From Perognathus longimembris pacificus (lineage: Eukaryota; Chordata; Mammalia; Rodentia; Heteromyidae), in the NCBI RefSeq assembly GCF_023159225.1, contig NC_063180.1, positions 8,243,297-8,307,296 of the forward strand: a DNA stretch of 64,000 nt, given 5' to 3'. A model generated the notes under the pieces. That model made no database searches and was not told the DNA's origin. It saw nothing but the letters and a program-made list of their open reading frames with translations. The stretch's first letter is position 1. Every line of letters starts with the position of its first letter. Shown piece by piece: positions 1 to 11,900 of the stretch. Made by a program: the position numbers and the translations under genes.

Positions 1-289
1 ACAAGGGGTGGGGGGAGATACCCAGTAGACAATCTAAGGTATGTAGGAGTATCTGAGGTGAGACTTTTGAAAAACTATGACAGACAAAAGCAGCTACATA
101 TAGAAAGCAATTGAAAACAATCTCATGCAAAGGAAAATGTGGGCACAGAAAAGACCAGAGAAGACCTGAAGACTTCAGCTCACTGACTTATGGTCAGAAC
201 ACATATTTTTCCTCAGTGAGGCACTGTCTGGATACAAAGGCAGTGTGCAAAGACTGGAAGATGTTTTGACTGCTTTTTATAATGCCCAA

Positions 290-400
290 TGTTTTTATTA
301 TTGCTATTATTATTTAGTTGAAGTTCCATAAGTCAGGTTATGAATACAATGCTTTCTGGTCAAGGTCACCTCTTCTGTCCAATGTTTAACAACTAAGAGA
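290..400 (-). mobile_element. old L1 3'-end fragment
   Basis: The stretch reading 'cataagtcaggttatgaatac' resembles the antisense L1 3' end seen more clearly near 33.87 kb. It is strongly diverged and only the 3'UTR tail type is visible. The preceding 290 bases show nothing I recognise. Confidence 0.35.
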
Positions 401-785
401 AAAATCAAGACAAACAAAATAATTACATACCCAAACATGATACATTTAAATTAACAAAATTAATACAAAATATTACATATGTAAACATGGCACTTTCAAA
501 TGAATAGAATCAACATGCAGGAACAACTCTGAAAAAGTACAGACATTGAAATTATTACACAAAGACTTTAAAGCAGCTGTCTCAAATATGTTCTAAGAGC
601 TGAAGTAAAACACAAGGAATAAATGAAATCTACAAAAGAGCATATATAAAAAATGAAAATATCTAAAATAGAAATTGTTCAAAGGAAATTAATAGATTCT
701 GGAAAAAATACCAATAATTGAATTAGAGTTATCACTACAGAGTTTTAATAGAAAATTGGAGCAGGAAGAAGAAAGGATCAAGAAA

Positions 786-985
786 TGCCAGACGACTCAC
801 ACCTGTAATCCTATTTGTGAAACTGAGAACAGGATGATCAGAGTTCAAGGCTGAATCAGGCAGAAAAATACACAAGACCCTAGCTAAAACATAACCAGCA
901 AAAAGTATAATGCTGAAGGAATGAATGCCTCAAGTGGCGAGAACTAGACTTGTGAGTTCAACCCCCAGTACCACCAAGGAAAAAG
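786..985 (+). mobile_element. B1-dID-like dimeric SINE
   Basis: A 7SL-like first half ('cacacctgtaatcctat') is followed by an ID-like second half ending in 'gagttcaacccccagtacc' and an A-rich tail. It interrupts the ORF1 region of the ancient L1. It is diverged; no TSD was confirmed. Confidence 0.5.
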
Positions 986-1312
986 ACAATGCCAATGAGC
1001 ATAAAGACAGGAAAATTAAAGTTATTGAATCTGAAGCACAGAAAGAAAAGAATGAAGAACATCTATAAGGAATACACAAAAGTAAATTAGGATTAAATAA
1101 AAATATAATCCTAAAATTGAACAGAACAACAAAAAAAGCAGCAATGGAGGGATTTAACGACAAAAAGGTATATGACACATAGAAAACAAATTACAGAATG
1201 TCAAAAGTAAGTCTTTCCTTATCAGTAATCACTTGGAAAATAAATGGCATAAACTGACTAGTTACTAAACATGTTTTGGCAACATGAATTTAAAATAATG
1301 ACTCAACTATAT

Positions 1313-1511
1313 GGGGCTTGGAATATGGCCTAGTGGCAAGAGTGCTTGCCTCATATACATGAAGCCCTGAATTCAATTCCCCAGCACCACATATAGAGAA
1401 AACGGCCAGAAGTGGTGCTGTGGCTCGAGTGGCAGAGTGCTAACCTGGAGCAAAAAGAAGCCAGGGACAGTGCTCAGGCCCTGAGCTCAAGCTCCAGGAC
1501 TGGCAAAAAAA
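1313..1511 (+). mobile_element. IDL-Geo dimeric SINE
   Basis: The ID-like left monomer starts 'ggggcttggaatatggcc', followed by the right monomer 'ggtgctgtggctcgagtggc' and ending 'aggactggc' plus an A tail. It inserted into the ancient L1 endonuclease region. The tail passes directly into a TA repeat. Confidence 0.9.
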
Positions 1512-1577
1512 AAATATATATATATATATATAATATATATATAATATATATATATATTATATATATATATATATATG
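1512..1577. repeat. (TA)n microsatellite at a SINE tail
   Basis: Interrupted TA dinucleotide tract starting at the A-rich tail of the SINE that ends at about 1511. Likely grew from that tail. Confidence 0.95.
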
Positions 1578-2139
1578 ATGGATTCCCTTTAGATTTAAAG
1601 ACATAAAAACAACTGAAATGAGAGGATACAACAAAATTATCCACATACGTAGTGACCAGTAGAAACTTGTAGTATCTATATTAATATTAGACAAAATAAA
1701 CTTTACATCAAAATTATTAAGTAAATAGATACTATTTTATGTATTAATTGTTAACATGCCAAAAAGTTGGAACAATTATGAACATAAATGCACCAAATGT
1801 TAGAGCTCCAAAATATACAAAACAGATATTGACAGAATTGGCAAGCAAGTAGTGATGACAGATAGCAGAAATTGGCAGAAGGGAGAAAATAGATCTTTCT
1901 ACAGAAACAATTGGAAGCTTTAATATTCTACTTAAACTAATGAATAGAGCAACCAGAAAAGCTTAATTAGTATATGGAAGACCTGAAAACAACAAAAATC
2001 AATCTAACCCATCAGATATGTATGAATACACCACCCAAAAATAACAAGATGCATTGTTTTGCTCAAGGACAGACAACATACATAAAATACATATTTCATA
2101 AGAACAAACAAGTCTCATGAAATTTAAAAGTTGTAATTA

Positions 2140-2265
2140 CACAGGACAAATGCAGTAATTCATGCCTGTAATCCTGCATTCCAGTCACTGATGCAAGAGA
2201 ATCACGAGTTTGAGGTCATCCTATACTACGTAGTAAGACCTTATCTCCATTAATTATAATTATAC
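2140..2265 (+). mobile_element. B1-like (7SL-derived) SINE monomer
   Basis: 'aattcatgcctgtaatcctg' and 'gagtttgaggtcatcct' match the 7SL-derived Alu/B1 layout with an internal promoter. Diverged, and inserted in the ancient L1. Confidence 0.5.
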
Positions 2266-2410
2266 AAAGTATCTATTCCTATTACAATGAAAATTAAACT
2301 AGAAGCCAGTAATATAAGGGAAACTCACAGATATGTGGAAATTATGCAACATAATATTAAAAAAATGAGTATAACAAAAATATTACAAAGAAAAAAGCTA
2401 ATTTATTATT

Positions 2411-2623
2411 TTATTATTTTTTATTTTTTGGCCAGTCCTGGGCCTTGGACTCAGGGCCTGAGCACTGTCCCTGGCTTCTTCCCGCTCAAGGCTAGCACTC
2501 CGCCACTTGAGCCACAGCGCCGCTTCTGGCCGTTTTCTGTATATGTGGTGCTGGGGAATCGAACCTAGGGCCTCGTTTATCCGAGGCAGGCACTCTTGCC
2601 ACTAGGCTATATCCCCAGCCCCA
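2411..2623 (-). mobile_element. IDL-Geo SINE, young type, with TSD
   Basis: Complete dimer in reverse orientation, from 'ttggccagtcctgggc' to 'atatccccagcccc'. A perfect 13-nt TSD, CTAATTTATTATT, lies at 2398-2410 and 2624-2636. It carries the 'cttcccgctcaagg' variant of the right monomer shared with the other well-preserved copies. Confidence 0.95.
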
Positions 2624-3320
2624 CTAATTTATTATTAACACATAAATAAAATATCAAAGCACGACATAACAAATCCAGTGCTTAAAAGGAAATTTGTAGT
2701 TATAGACAAATTAACGATAAAGAAGCATCTCAAATCAGCAACTTCATTTACACATCAAGGATTGAAGAAAATAAAATTAAACTCAAATCTAAGAAAGGAA
2801 AAAATCATGAAGACTGGGGAACCTATAAACAAAATAGTATAAGAAGACAGAAAACAAAAGCAGCTAGTTTCTTTAGAAAGATTACCAAAATTGGTAAATT
2901 TTCAGCAATATTGACAAGAAGAAAAGATTCAAATTTAATAAAAATCTGAAATGAAATTCAGCTCTTACTATCATATATAAAAATGGCAGAAAGAATACTC
3001 TGATCAGACATATCAGATGACATGTATGGAATAAACAAATTCCTAAAAATATACAACCAATGAATCAGCCATAAATAGAAAAACAGAACTACAAGTAGTA
3101 AAATTAATTGTGATCGAAAATAAAAGACTCAAAATCAGTATTAAATTTTACTGATAAATCTTACCAAAGATTTGAGGAAAAGCTAATCTTTCTCAAACTC
3201 TTCCAAAAATACTGAAGAAAAGGAAGCTTTTTATGAGACCATCACTACCTTAATACCAAAACCAAAGAACTGAATTCAACAGCATATGTCTGTGTTACAA
3301 GAACAAAAATAGATACTTCT

Positions 3321-4149
3321 AGCTTCTTAAGGGCTAGAAGTAGTCAGAAGCATGTCTGCTCCATTATATCAGTGAAAGCTATCCATGTGGTCAGTCTAGT
3401 ATTCATAGAAGGATAAATCACACCTCTATGAATACCATCATTTACCATCTCAAATGTGTAGGGGATGTGCTTAACTTATACACAATTACAATTCCATTCT
3501 TAATCATAGGATTATATATTTTATGGCACACTAAAAAACCTTTAGACCACAAAAAAGAGACTACAAAAATGAAAAAGCTTTTAGATATACTTTATCTAAA
3601 TATTTTAGATTTGGGTCAACTATCACTGTATACTGAAAGAAAGATGAAATAAATTAGTTAAGGCATTCCCCCAGTGTCTTCATAAGACTCCAACTCCAAA
3701 GTCAACATTTGTGTTTATCCACATACAAATTAGTATCGTCTCTGCCAGCAAGAACACTGATGAAGTCTTATTTCTTAAAAGAGCATCACATTACTCTTTT
3801 TGGAATTTTCTTTCATGTTACCAACTTTGATGCAGACATTCTCTTGCTTGAATAAGAGTCTGCATGAGCCAATCATACCAGACCTTTGTTATTTTAGAAA
3901 GACTCTATCACTGTTCTCTTTTATCTTCCAAAAATTTTAACTTTGGCTTTTCACATTCAAGTTTTTGATATTGCTGGATTGGGGGGAGGGTGGTAGAGAT
4001 TTAATTTTTTCAGCCTGAATGACCAAATATCCCTGAAGGGCTTATAAAAATATCTACCCTTTTTCACAATATCTGAATTGTAGATGACTCAATTTAGTAA
4101 ATACAGTTTAATGCATAAAATTCGGACTCTTATGAAATAACATTTTTAT
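3321..4149. other. no recognisable feature
   Basis: AT-rich unique-looking sequence. Short frames only; no repeat family, splice structure or RNA gene recognised. Confidence 0.5.
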
Positions 4150-4316
4150 CAGGCACCAATGGGTCATGTCTGTAATCCTAGCTACTCAGAAGCCTGAAAT
4201 CTGAGGATGATAGTTCAAAGCCAGCTTGGGTAGGAAAGTCCATGAAAGAGATTCTTATCTACAATGACCATCAAAAGGCCAAGAGTGGACATATGGCTCA
4301 AGTTGTAAAGTGCAAG
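4150..4316 (+). mobile_element. 7SL/B1-like plus Geo SINE, truncated
   Basis: The left half reads 'tgtctgtaatcctagctact' and continues to 'ttcaaagccagcttggg'. The right half is cut off after 'atggctcaagttgtaaagtg', where an L1 3' segment begins. Confidence 0.75.
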
Positions 4317-5024
4317 ACAAATAAAAACAACCCTGAGATACCACCTCACTCAAGTTAGAATGGCCTATACTCTGAACTCAGATGAATGGATCCAAAAAAT
4401 ATGGTACCTATACACAATGGAATACTACATAGCGATTAGAAATGGTGAAATATTGTAATTCGCAGGGCAATGGTCAGAACTCGAACAAATCATGTTGAGC
4501 GAGACAAGCCTAGAACACAGAAAACAAAGGGGCATGATCTCCCTGATATATGACTGTTAAGATGGGGTGACGGGGAGACAGTAGACACCAGGTCTGTGAA
4601 ACCAAAAACTTCTTGTCAAATGGTATTTCCCACAGGTTTGGGTCAGCGACCCAACATTATGTAACTAAAACCAAACAACTACTCAACATATAAAGGTCAA
4701 AAATTGACCTCTCAGTGGAATACAACAGCTCAAAAGCTATGTATGTATGTTCATATAAGACTATTGTCGACATACTGTCTATTGTCGACATTACATTTAA
4801 AGACCTAGGTGAATTTTCTTTAGCGTACGCCACGTGGCTACTGTACATGTTCTTGGTACATTGTGTATTGTATATATGTCTACCTGACCTAGGGAAGGGA
4901 AAGAAAAACAGGGTGTAAGATAAAACAAGAAATGTACATGCTGCCCTGCTATGTAACTGTACCCCTTTTGCACAACACCTTGTCAAAAAAATTTTTGTTT
5001 AATAAATAAATTAATTTTAAAAAA
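4317..5024 (+). mobile_element. L1 3' end (copy C), 5'-truncated and internally deleted
   Basis: It begins inside the last part of ORF2 and jumps at about 4380 from 'ctctgaactcag' to 'atgaatggatcc', skipping about 270 nt present at 12,268-12,540 of copy A. It then runs through the ORF2 stop and the long-type 3'UTR to the A/T-rich tail. No clear TSD was found. It has the same 3'UTR type as copy A. Confidence 0.9.
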
Positions 5025-5490
5025 ATGTAGAAAGAATATCTGAAAGTAATTGTCTCATAAGTATTGTAGGTTTGGTTATATCTTGCTTATAAAGGTTTCA
5101 TCTTTATATATCCTCCCTATTTACTTTACATAAATGTTTAAGATTCATTGTCAAATTTTGTCATTTAAGAGTTCTCTATGAAGATGGCTTTCCTTGTATT
5201 TTTATTGTTTAGTTATAAGATCACAGTAAAATTAAATGTGATTTAAATTTTTTTAAGGAATCCTAGAACCTTTGTATGTGATGAGAAAAAAGAAGCAGAA
5301 GGGAACTTTATCAAGAAAAATATATTTCAAGTAATGGAATGCATTCTTCAAATTTGATCTGTAAATTTTATTGCATATATTTAAGCTGGTAAAGATATAT
5401 GATCTCTGATTCATTTATTGGATATTAGTAGTTAGTAGGCTCAATGGTTTTCAAGAGAAAAATATAATACTAATAAATTGATTCAGAGAT
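5025..5490. other. no recognisable feature
   Basis: AT-rich sequence with no identified repeat, RNA gene or plausible coding exon. It ends at a run of about 20 A. Confidence 0.5.
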
Positions 5491-5602
5491 TAAAAAAAAA
5501 AAAAAAAAAAAAAGACTTGAGCAAAAGAGCTCAGGGACAGTGCCCAGGCCCTGAATTCAAGCCCTAGTACCAGAAGAAGAAAAAAGAAAGAAAGAAAGAA
5601 AC
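5491..5602 (+). mobile_element. isolated Geo monomer fragment with A-run and (GAAA)n
   Basis: An A-run is followed by the 3' half of the Geo monomer ('cagggacagtgcccaggccc', 'ttcaagccctagtacc') and a short GAAA repeat. The left half is missing. Confidence 0.7.
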
Positions 5603-5802
5603 AATTTTCTTTGAGAAAATAAAATAGCAGTTCCTTGGTATCATGCAAGTGGAACATAAAATAAAAGTGGGACATATTCTGTAAAAGGTAAAAAAGTATA
5701 AATTTCTTTAAAATGTTACCTGACAGTGTAAGTGTCACAGAATACCTGCAGCCTATCCATAGACCCTTTCCCCTCAAGTGAAAGTAGAGATCCTGGCTTG
5801 TG

Positions 5803-5935
5803 ATTTTCTGAGTAGATGCCCAGAAGTGGTAAGGGTTGGGTACTAGGGAAGATCTATGTTTAGTTTTTGAGGACCTTCCAGAATTCTGTCCAGAGTGGTC
5901 ATACTAGTTTATATTCCCACTGAGAGTGCAATAGG
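5803..5935 (-). mobile_element. older L1 ORF2 fragment
   Basis: 'gtagatgcccagaagtgg', 'tatgtttagtttttgaggac' and 'tagtttatattcccactg' match the antisense ORF2 region near the zinc-knuckle seen at 63.8-63.9 kb. Copy A of L1 starts directly to the right. Confidence 0.75.
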
Positions 5936-6985
5936 AGAGGAAGGAAGATGGCACCGCCACAGTAGGGAGGCACCCCAATTCACTCCAACTGAATAGCGAG
6001 CTGGGAACTCCAGCACCCAACACCCCATCAAGAATCCAGCAAACCCAGCAGCCAGAAGCAACAGAGAAACACAAGAAATGAAAAAATATATATAAAAATA
6101 AGAGCCTATAACCTGCACAGAGCCGGAAAATCTCTGGGGTACCCCTCCCCCACCCGCCAACCCTTGCCCAAACAGGGCCAGGCTAGGAAAGGGGACCTGG
6201 CGCCAACAAACCGACTGCCGAAAAGTCACGCCAGGAGCACAGAGTCCAGACAGCAGGACTCCACGGACCCCAGGGGTTGCGTGGACCAATCGAGACAGAC
6301 GGAGGCGGCGGACGGGAGGTGTGGGACCACACAGCCAGGATCGGACATGAGCGGCAGAGGAGCCAGGCGGTGCAGAAGGGGAGAGCAGGGGCCACCACCA
6401 CCAAAAGATCGATCGCCGCACCCCAGCACCACAGCCCCGAAGGGCCAAAAACAGCTCGGGACACAAACACAATCCAGGACCAGTAAGTTCCCCATTACCC
6501 CCTCCCTCAATGGGAGATCAGCTATCAGAGACCCAAACCCTACAAAGAACCGAGAGCTCCCTCCCTCCCCCTCTCCACCTCGAGGGAACAAAGAATCCCC
6601 AAATCAGGCAGCAAAACGTCCCTTCAGACTCTGGGAGGACACAGGAGCTAGCAGGGGCGGAGCAGCGCCAAGGCAGCAGAGGAGCCTGAACCAGGCGCAC
6701 TGGCCCCACCCCTCCCCAACAGGGGCCCAGGGACCAGTAGGCATTGGAAGCCCCACCTGAGGTTCCTGGTCCTTGTGGACTTTTTGAACAAAAGTCACAG
6801 GCGCGCTGGTGGGCAATACCAGCCCAGCAGGGACACTTGGGCTGGATCACATGCCCCCCTCGCAGCGAAGGCACAGTCTGGGGGCACCAACCCACATCCG
6901 GACACTTGATCCTACTGGGGCCCACACATACCACCCCCCACAGCAAACTCGCGGGAGGGCACAAGCACACCCCAACAACCCGGAG

Positions 6986-7180
6986 CCCACTCTGGTAGGC
7001 ATACCCCTCACAGGTGGGCAGGGACCCCCAGTGGCAGCGCCCACTATGATAGGCGCACCCGCACAGGAGGGCAGAGCCCCCCAGCGGCAGGACCCACACA
7101 GATTGGTGCATTTCGCACAAGTGGGTGGGCCACCCCTCAACAACACCGGCCCCGGAGCAATCCACACAAGTGGGCGAACC
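6986..7180 (+). repeat. L1 copy A 5'UTR tandem units (~53-54 nt)
   Basis: Three diverged units start with 'cccac' at about 6986, 7040 and 7093, each with an 'aggcayacc' or similar core, then 'cacaggwgggca', and a fourth partial unit follows. Tandem 5'UTR units are typical of rodent L1 promoters; whether these act as promoter units is inference. The GC-rich leader creates long open frames on both strands that are not genes. Confidence 0.65.
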
Positions 7181-7539
7181 GCCTGAGAGGTGAGCTGCTC
7201 TGACCAAGATACTGAGTGGAAAAAAGAACCAAAGAAGAGAAAAGCCTCCACACCATGCTGAATCAGCGACCAGCAAACCCCCACCAGGGGCACGCTAGGG
7301 TCAGCACAACACAGTGGCAGGACACTATCCCGCAGAGAAAGACACAGAACCTACCCACCCCCAAGTGCAGTGAGGATGACCACCTCGGCAACAACTGAGA
7401 CGGTCATGCTCACCCATTGGGCAGTAAGGTTCAACAGCCAAACTCAAACCCAGAGCCAGGACACAAACAAGTCTCCCACTGACAGACCAGCGGGAACCAG
7501 CACAAAGCCAAACCAGGGAAGCCACCCACAGATCTCCAG

Positions 7540-8884
7540 ATGCACCAATCACAAAGAAATATAACAAATTTCATCAAAGGGCAAGCCAACTCGCCAGCTC
7601 CAAAAAGCAGTACAACTGAAGAGGAAATGGAGAATAAAAAAACAACTGAGACTATGATAGCAGAAATGATGGAAAGCCTCAGAAACGAAATCAGAAAACA
7701 ATTCCAGGAGTTTAGAGTGGAAGTCTCGAAGGACATCCAGGAAGCCAAGAAAGAAATGGAAGCAAAAATCTATACAATATAAACCTCCATTAAAAAAGAC
7801 CTTAACATCCTGAGAAGTGAAATGCATGAAAAAGTAGATTTAAAATACAACTCTTTAGGGGCTGGGGATATAGCCTAGTGGCAAGAGTGCCTGCCTCGGA
7901 TACATGAGGCCCTAGGTTCAATTCCCCAGCACCACACATACAGAAAACGGCCAGAAGCGGCGCTGTGGCTCAAGTGGCAGAGTGCTAGCCTTGAGTGGGA
8001 AGAAGCCAGGGACAGTGCTCAGGCCCTGAGTCCAAGGCCCAGACAGGCCAAAAAAAAAAAAAAATACAACTCTTTAAAGGAAGAAATTTCCACAATCAAT
8101 GCTGATCTGGCAACCATAAATAGCTCCCTGATATCCATAAACTCTGCACTTGAATCCACAGCACAAAGAATTGACCATATTGAAGCCAGAATCTCTCTCT
8201 TGGACAATGATGCAGCCGATAAGGACCAGAAAATCACCACAATCCAAGAAACGGTAAAGCTCCAGGGCAGACTAGTCCAGGAGCTAGTGGACAAGGACAA
8301 GAGATATAAGCTGCGCATAATTGGAATAGAAGAAGGAGCCGAATACCAGAGCAGAGGGCTTTAACGTATTTTCAATAAAGTGATTGCAGAAAACTTCCCC
8401 AATCTCACAAGGGACCTCATCCAGGTAACCAACGCCTATAGAACACCTGGCAGACCAGACCCTATAAAAGACACGCGCAGGCACATAATAATCAAGACTT
8501 CAGATCTCAAGAATAAAGAGCAAATTCTGAATGCAGCCAAACCGAAGAAAGAAATTTATTACAATGGGAAGAGGATCCGAATAATAGCAGACCTCTTCAC
8601 ACAAACCTACCACGTGCGAAGAGAATGGAAGAACACCATCTAAGTCCTACAGGCCAACAACTGCCAACCTAGAATAAAATATCCAGTGAAGCTGGAGTTC
8701 ATATTCAAGGGGAAAACTAGATCTTTCCATAACAAAGAGGATCTAAAGGAATATGTGAATAAAAAACCAGCCCTACAGCGAATTCTAAGAGGGGAACCCC
8801 ACCCAACAGAAATCATACAGGACACAGACAGAAACACAAAAAAACTACAACAGCCAGAGCACAACAGAAAGAGCAGCTCACTAA
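7540..8884 (+). pseudogene. L1 ORF1 (RNA-binding chaperone), broken, copy A
   Basis: ORF1p normally forms a coiled-coil trimer that coats L1 RNA. The reading frame starts at M-H-Q-S-Q-R-N and runs as a charged coiled coil up to an in-frame stop near residue 81. A SINE then splits it at 7858-8061. The RNA-binding part resumes ('RYKLRIIGIEEGAEYQ'-like, with 'YRTPGRPDP'). There is a further stop at 8362, a stop at 8641 and a frameshift near the 3' end. Compared with copy B, the coiled coil lacks a 14-residue segment. The start was chosen because the Met aligns with M-R-K-S-Q-R-N of copy B. It cannot make a functional protein. Confidence 0.92.
7858..8061 (+). mobile_element. IDL-Geo SINE inside L1 ORF1
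   Basis: Complete dimer with an A-run tail, bounded by a perfect 15-nt TSD AAATACAACTCTTTA at 7843-7857 and 8062-8076. It has the young 'gggaagaagcc' right-monomer variant. It must be younger than copy A. Confidence 0.97.
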
Positions 8885-8925
8885 AGACAAGAAAAAAAAA
8901 AGAGGAAAAAGAGCCTAACAAGAAA

Positions 8926-11900
8926 ATGGAAGGAGAAAAAACACTCTTATCCTTGATCTCTGTGAATATAAACTGTATAAACTCTCCAATAAAGAGGAGC
9001 AGACTGGCAGAATGGATCCACAAACGAAAAGTTGCCATTTATTGTCTACAAGAGACACTTTACAGCAAGGGATAAAAACAGGCTCCGAATGAAAGGATGG
9101 AGCAAGCTCTTCCAAGCAAACACACCTACCAAAACGGCAGGAGTAGCCATCCTGATCTCAGACAAGCTGGACTTCTCATTAAAATCAACTCAAAAAGACA
9201 AAGAAGGTCACTACATTTTAATACAAAGAAAAACACAGAATCAAGACATTGCGGTGATAAATGTATACTCACCAAACAAAACAGGCCCTACATATGTTAA
9301 GCAAATTCTCACAGAACTACAGAACAAGATAGACCCAAACACAATCATAGTGGGTGACCTTAATACCCCACTCTCTCCAAGAGACAGATCCAACACCCAG
9401 AGGATTAGTAAGGGAGCTGAGGACCTAAGTAACACCATATCCCAAATGGATCTGACAGACCTATACAGAATCTTCCACCTTACAGAGACCCAGTACACCT
9501 TCTTCTCAGCAGCCCATGGTTCATACTCCAAAATAGACCATGTCATAGCCCACACAAAGAACTTCAGCAAATACAAAAGTGTTGATGTCATCCCATGTAT
9601 TATATCCGACCACAGTGGATTAAAGGTAACCCTCAATAACAATGGTTACCACAGAGGCTATACACATTCTTGGAGGCTAAACCCCACACTGTTATCCAAC
9701 ACTTGGGCCACAGACCAAATTAAAGATGAAATCAACGAATTCATAAGCCACAGTGACAATGAAAATACATCACAAAGAAACATATGGGACACAGCTAAGG
9801 CAGTACTGAGGGGCAAGATCATTGCCCTCAACTCTCACATTAAAAGAATGGAAGCAGCGCAGGAGAATAACCTCACAATGAAACTAAAACAACTAGAGAA
9901 ATAAGAAATGATTGAGTCTAAAATGACTAGGAGGAGAGAGAACACAAAGATTAAACAAGAGATAAATCTGATTGAAAATAGAAAGACCATTCCACAAATA
10001 AATAAGACTAAAAAATTTACAGACCCTTCGCAAGACTTACAAAAAGAAGAGAAGAGACTCATATAAGTAAAATCAGGGACTCCACCGGAAAAATTACAAC
10101 AAGTACACACGATATTCAAACAATCATAAGGAACTATTTCCAGAACCTCTACTCACTAAAAAACAATAATTTTACAGAAATGGATCAATTCTTACAAAAG
10201 TATAAACTGCCCAAACTGAACCAAGAAGAAATAAATCAACTAAATAAACCAATAACTTACAGGGAGATACAGGGGGTAATCAAGAACCTCCCTACTAAGA
10301 AAAGACATGGCCCAGATGGATTCACCAACGAATTCTATAAAACCTTTAGTGAGGAGCTAATACCAATACTCCTCAACTCTTCCACGAAATAGAAACAGAG
10401 GGAGAAATCCCAAACTCATTCTACGAAGCTAATATCATACTCATTCCCAAACCAGGCAAAGACCCAACAAAAAAAGAGAACTACAGACCAATATCACTAA
10501 TGAACACAGACGCAAAGCTCCTCGATAAAATATTAGCTAACAGGATCCAGAAACTGATCAAGAAAATTATACATCATGAACAAGTAGGCTTCATCCCACA
10601 GTCACAAGGATGGTTCAACATCCATAAATCAATCATTGTAATTCACCACATAAACAGAACTAAAATCAAGAATCACATTGCTATCTCAGTCGATGCCCAA
10701 AAAGCCTTTGACAAAATACAACATCCATACTTATTAAAAGCTCTGGAGAGAACAGGAATAGATGGAACATTCCTCTAAACAATAAAAGCCATATGCAACA
10801 GAACAACTGCTCACGTCATATTAAATGGAGAGAAACTAAAATCATTCCCCCTAAACTCAGGAACAAGACAAGGATGCCCACTCTCCCCACTTCTTTTCAA
10901 CATAGTGCTGGAATCCCTAACCATAGCAATAAGGCAAGAGGAGGACATCAATGGGATCCACATCGGCAAGGAAGAAATCAAGCTATCCCTATTCACAGAC
11001 GACATGATCTTATATCTGAAGGACCCAAAACAGTCCCCAAACTCCTACATCTAATAAACCATTTTGGCAAACTAGCAGGATACAAAATCAATCCACAAAA
11101 ATCAGCAGCTTTTCTATACACCAGCAATGTACAAGCAGAAAAGGAAATTATGGAAACAATTCCATTTACAGTAGCCAAAAAAATAAATAAATAAAGTACC
11201 TAGGGATCAACCTAACCAAGGATGTGACGGACCTATTTAATGAGAACTATAAAAATCTAACAAGGGAAATCAAAGAAGAGACAAGGAGATGGAAAGACCT
11301 CCCATGCTCATGGGTAGGCAGAATCAATAGTAAAAATGGCCATATTGCCCAAATTGTTATACAAATTCAATGCAATCCCTATCAAAATCCCAGTTACATT
11401 CTTCACTGAAATAGAGAAAGCAATCCATAAATTCATATGGAACAGCAAAAGACCTAGAAGAGCCAAAGCAATTCTAGGCAAAAAAAGCAGTGCAGGAGGT
11501 ATCACAATACCAGACTTCAAGCTCTACGATAGAGCCATCATAAAAAAACAGCCTGGTATTGGTAGAAAAACAGACCGGAAGACCAATGGTTTAGAATTGA
11601 AGATCCAGAAATAAAACCGCACTCTTACAGTCAGCTGATATTCAACAAAGGAGCTAAAGACATACAATGGAATAAGCATAACCTCTTCAACTACTGGTGC
11701 TGGGAGAAATGGGCAGTCATATGCAGAAAACTCAAAATAGACCCAAGCCTATCACCATGCACCAAGATCAACTCAAAATGGATCAAGGACCTCAATATCA
11801 GACCTGAATCCTTGAAACTACTGAAGGACAGAGTGGGAAAGATGCTAGAACTTAAAGGCACAGGAAGGAACTTCCTGAATACAGTCCCAGGGGCACAACA

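Larger units (their letters stand above)
540..3320 (+). mobile_element. ancient L1 (L1M-type), ORF1 end through RT region, broken by SINEs
   Basis: After mentally removing four inserted SINEs (786-985, 1313-1511, 2140-2265, 2411-2623), the sequence follows an old L1 in sense orientation. An ORF1 tail lies at about 720-1120. The ORF1/ORF2 junction with the start of the endonuclease domain is near 1195-1250 ('ccttatcagtaatcac'). Endonuclease sequence lies at about 1585-1960 ('tttagatttaaagacat', 'agacaaaataaacttta'). Reverse-transcriptase sequence is near 3190-3270 ('tctcaaactcttccaaaaat'). Every frame has stops and indels, so it encodes nothing. The assignment rests on recognition of the conserved L1 order; an exact subfamily would need a repeat-library search. 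Confidence 0.7.

Noticed and set aside
6518..7276. 252-codon minus-strand frame and several overlapping frames of 70-200 codons at 5.9-7.6 kb
   Set aside because: They lie in the GC-rich 5'UTR of L1 copy A, occur on both strands at once and match no protein. They are composition artefacts, as are the equivalents at 19.5-20.7 kb.
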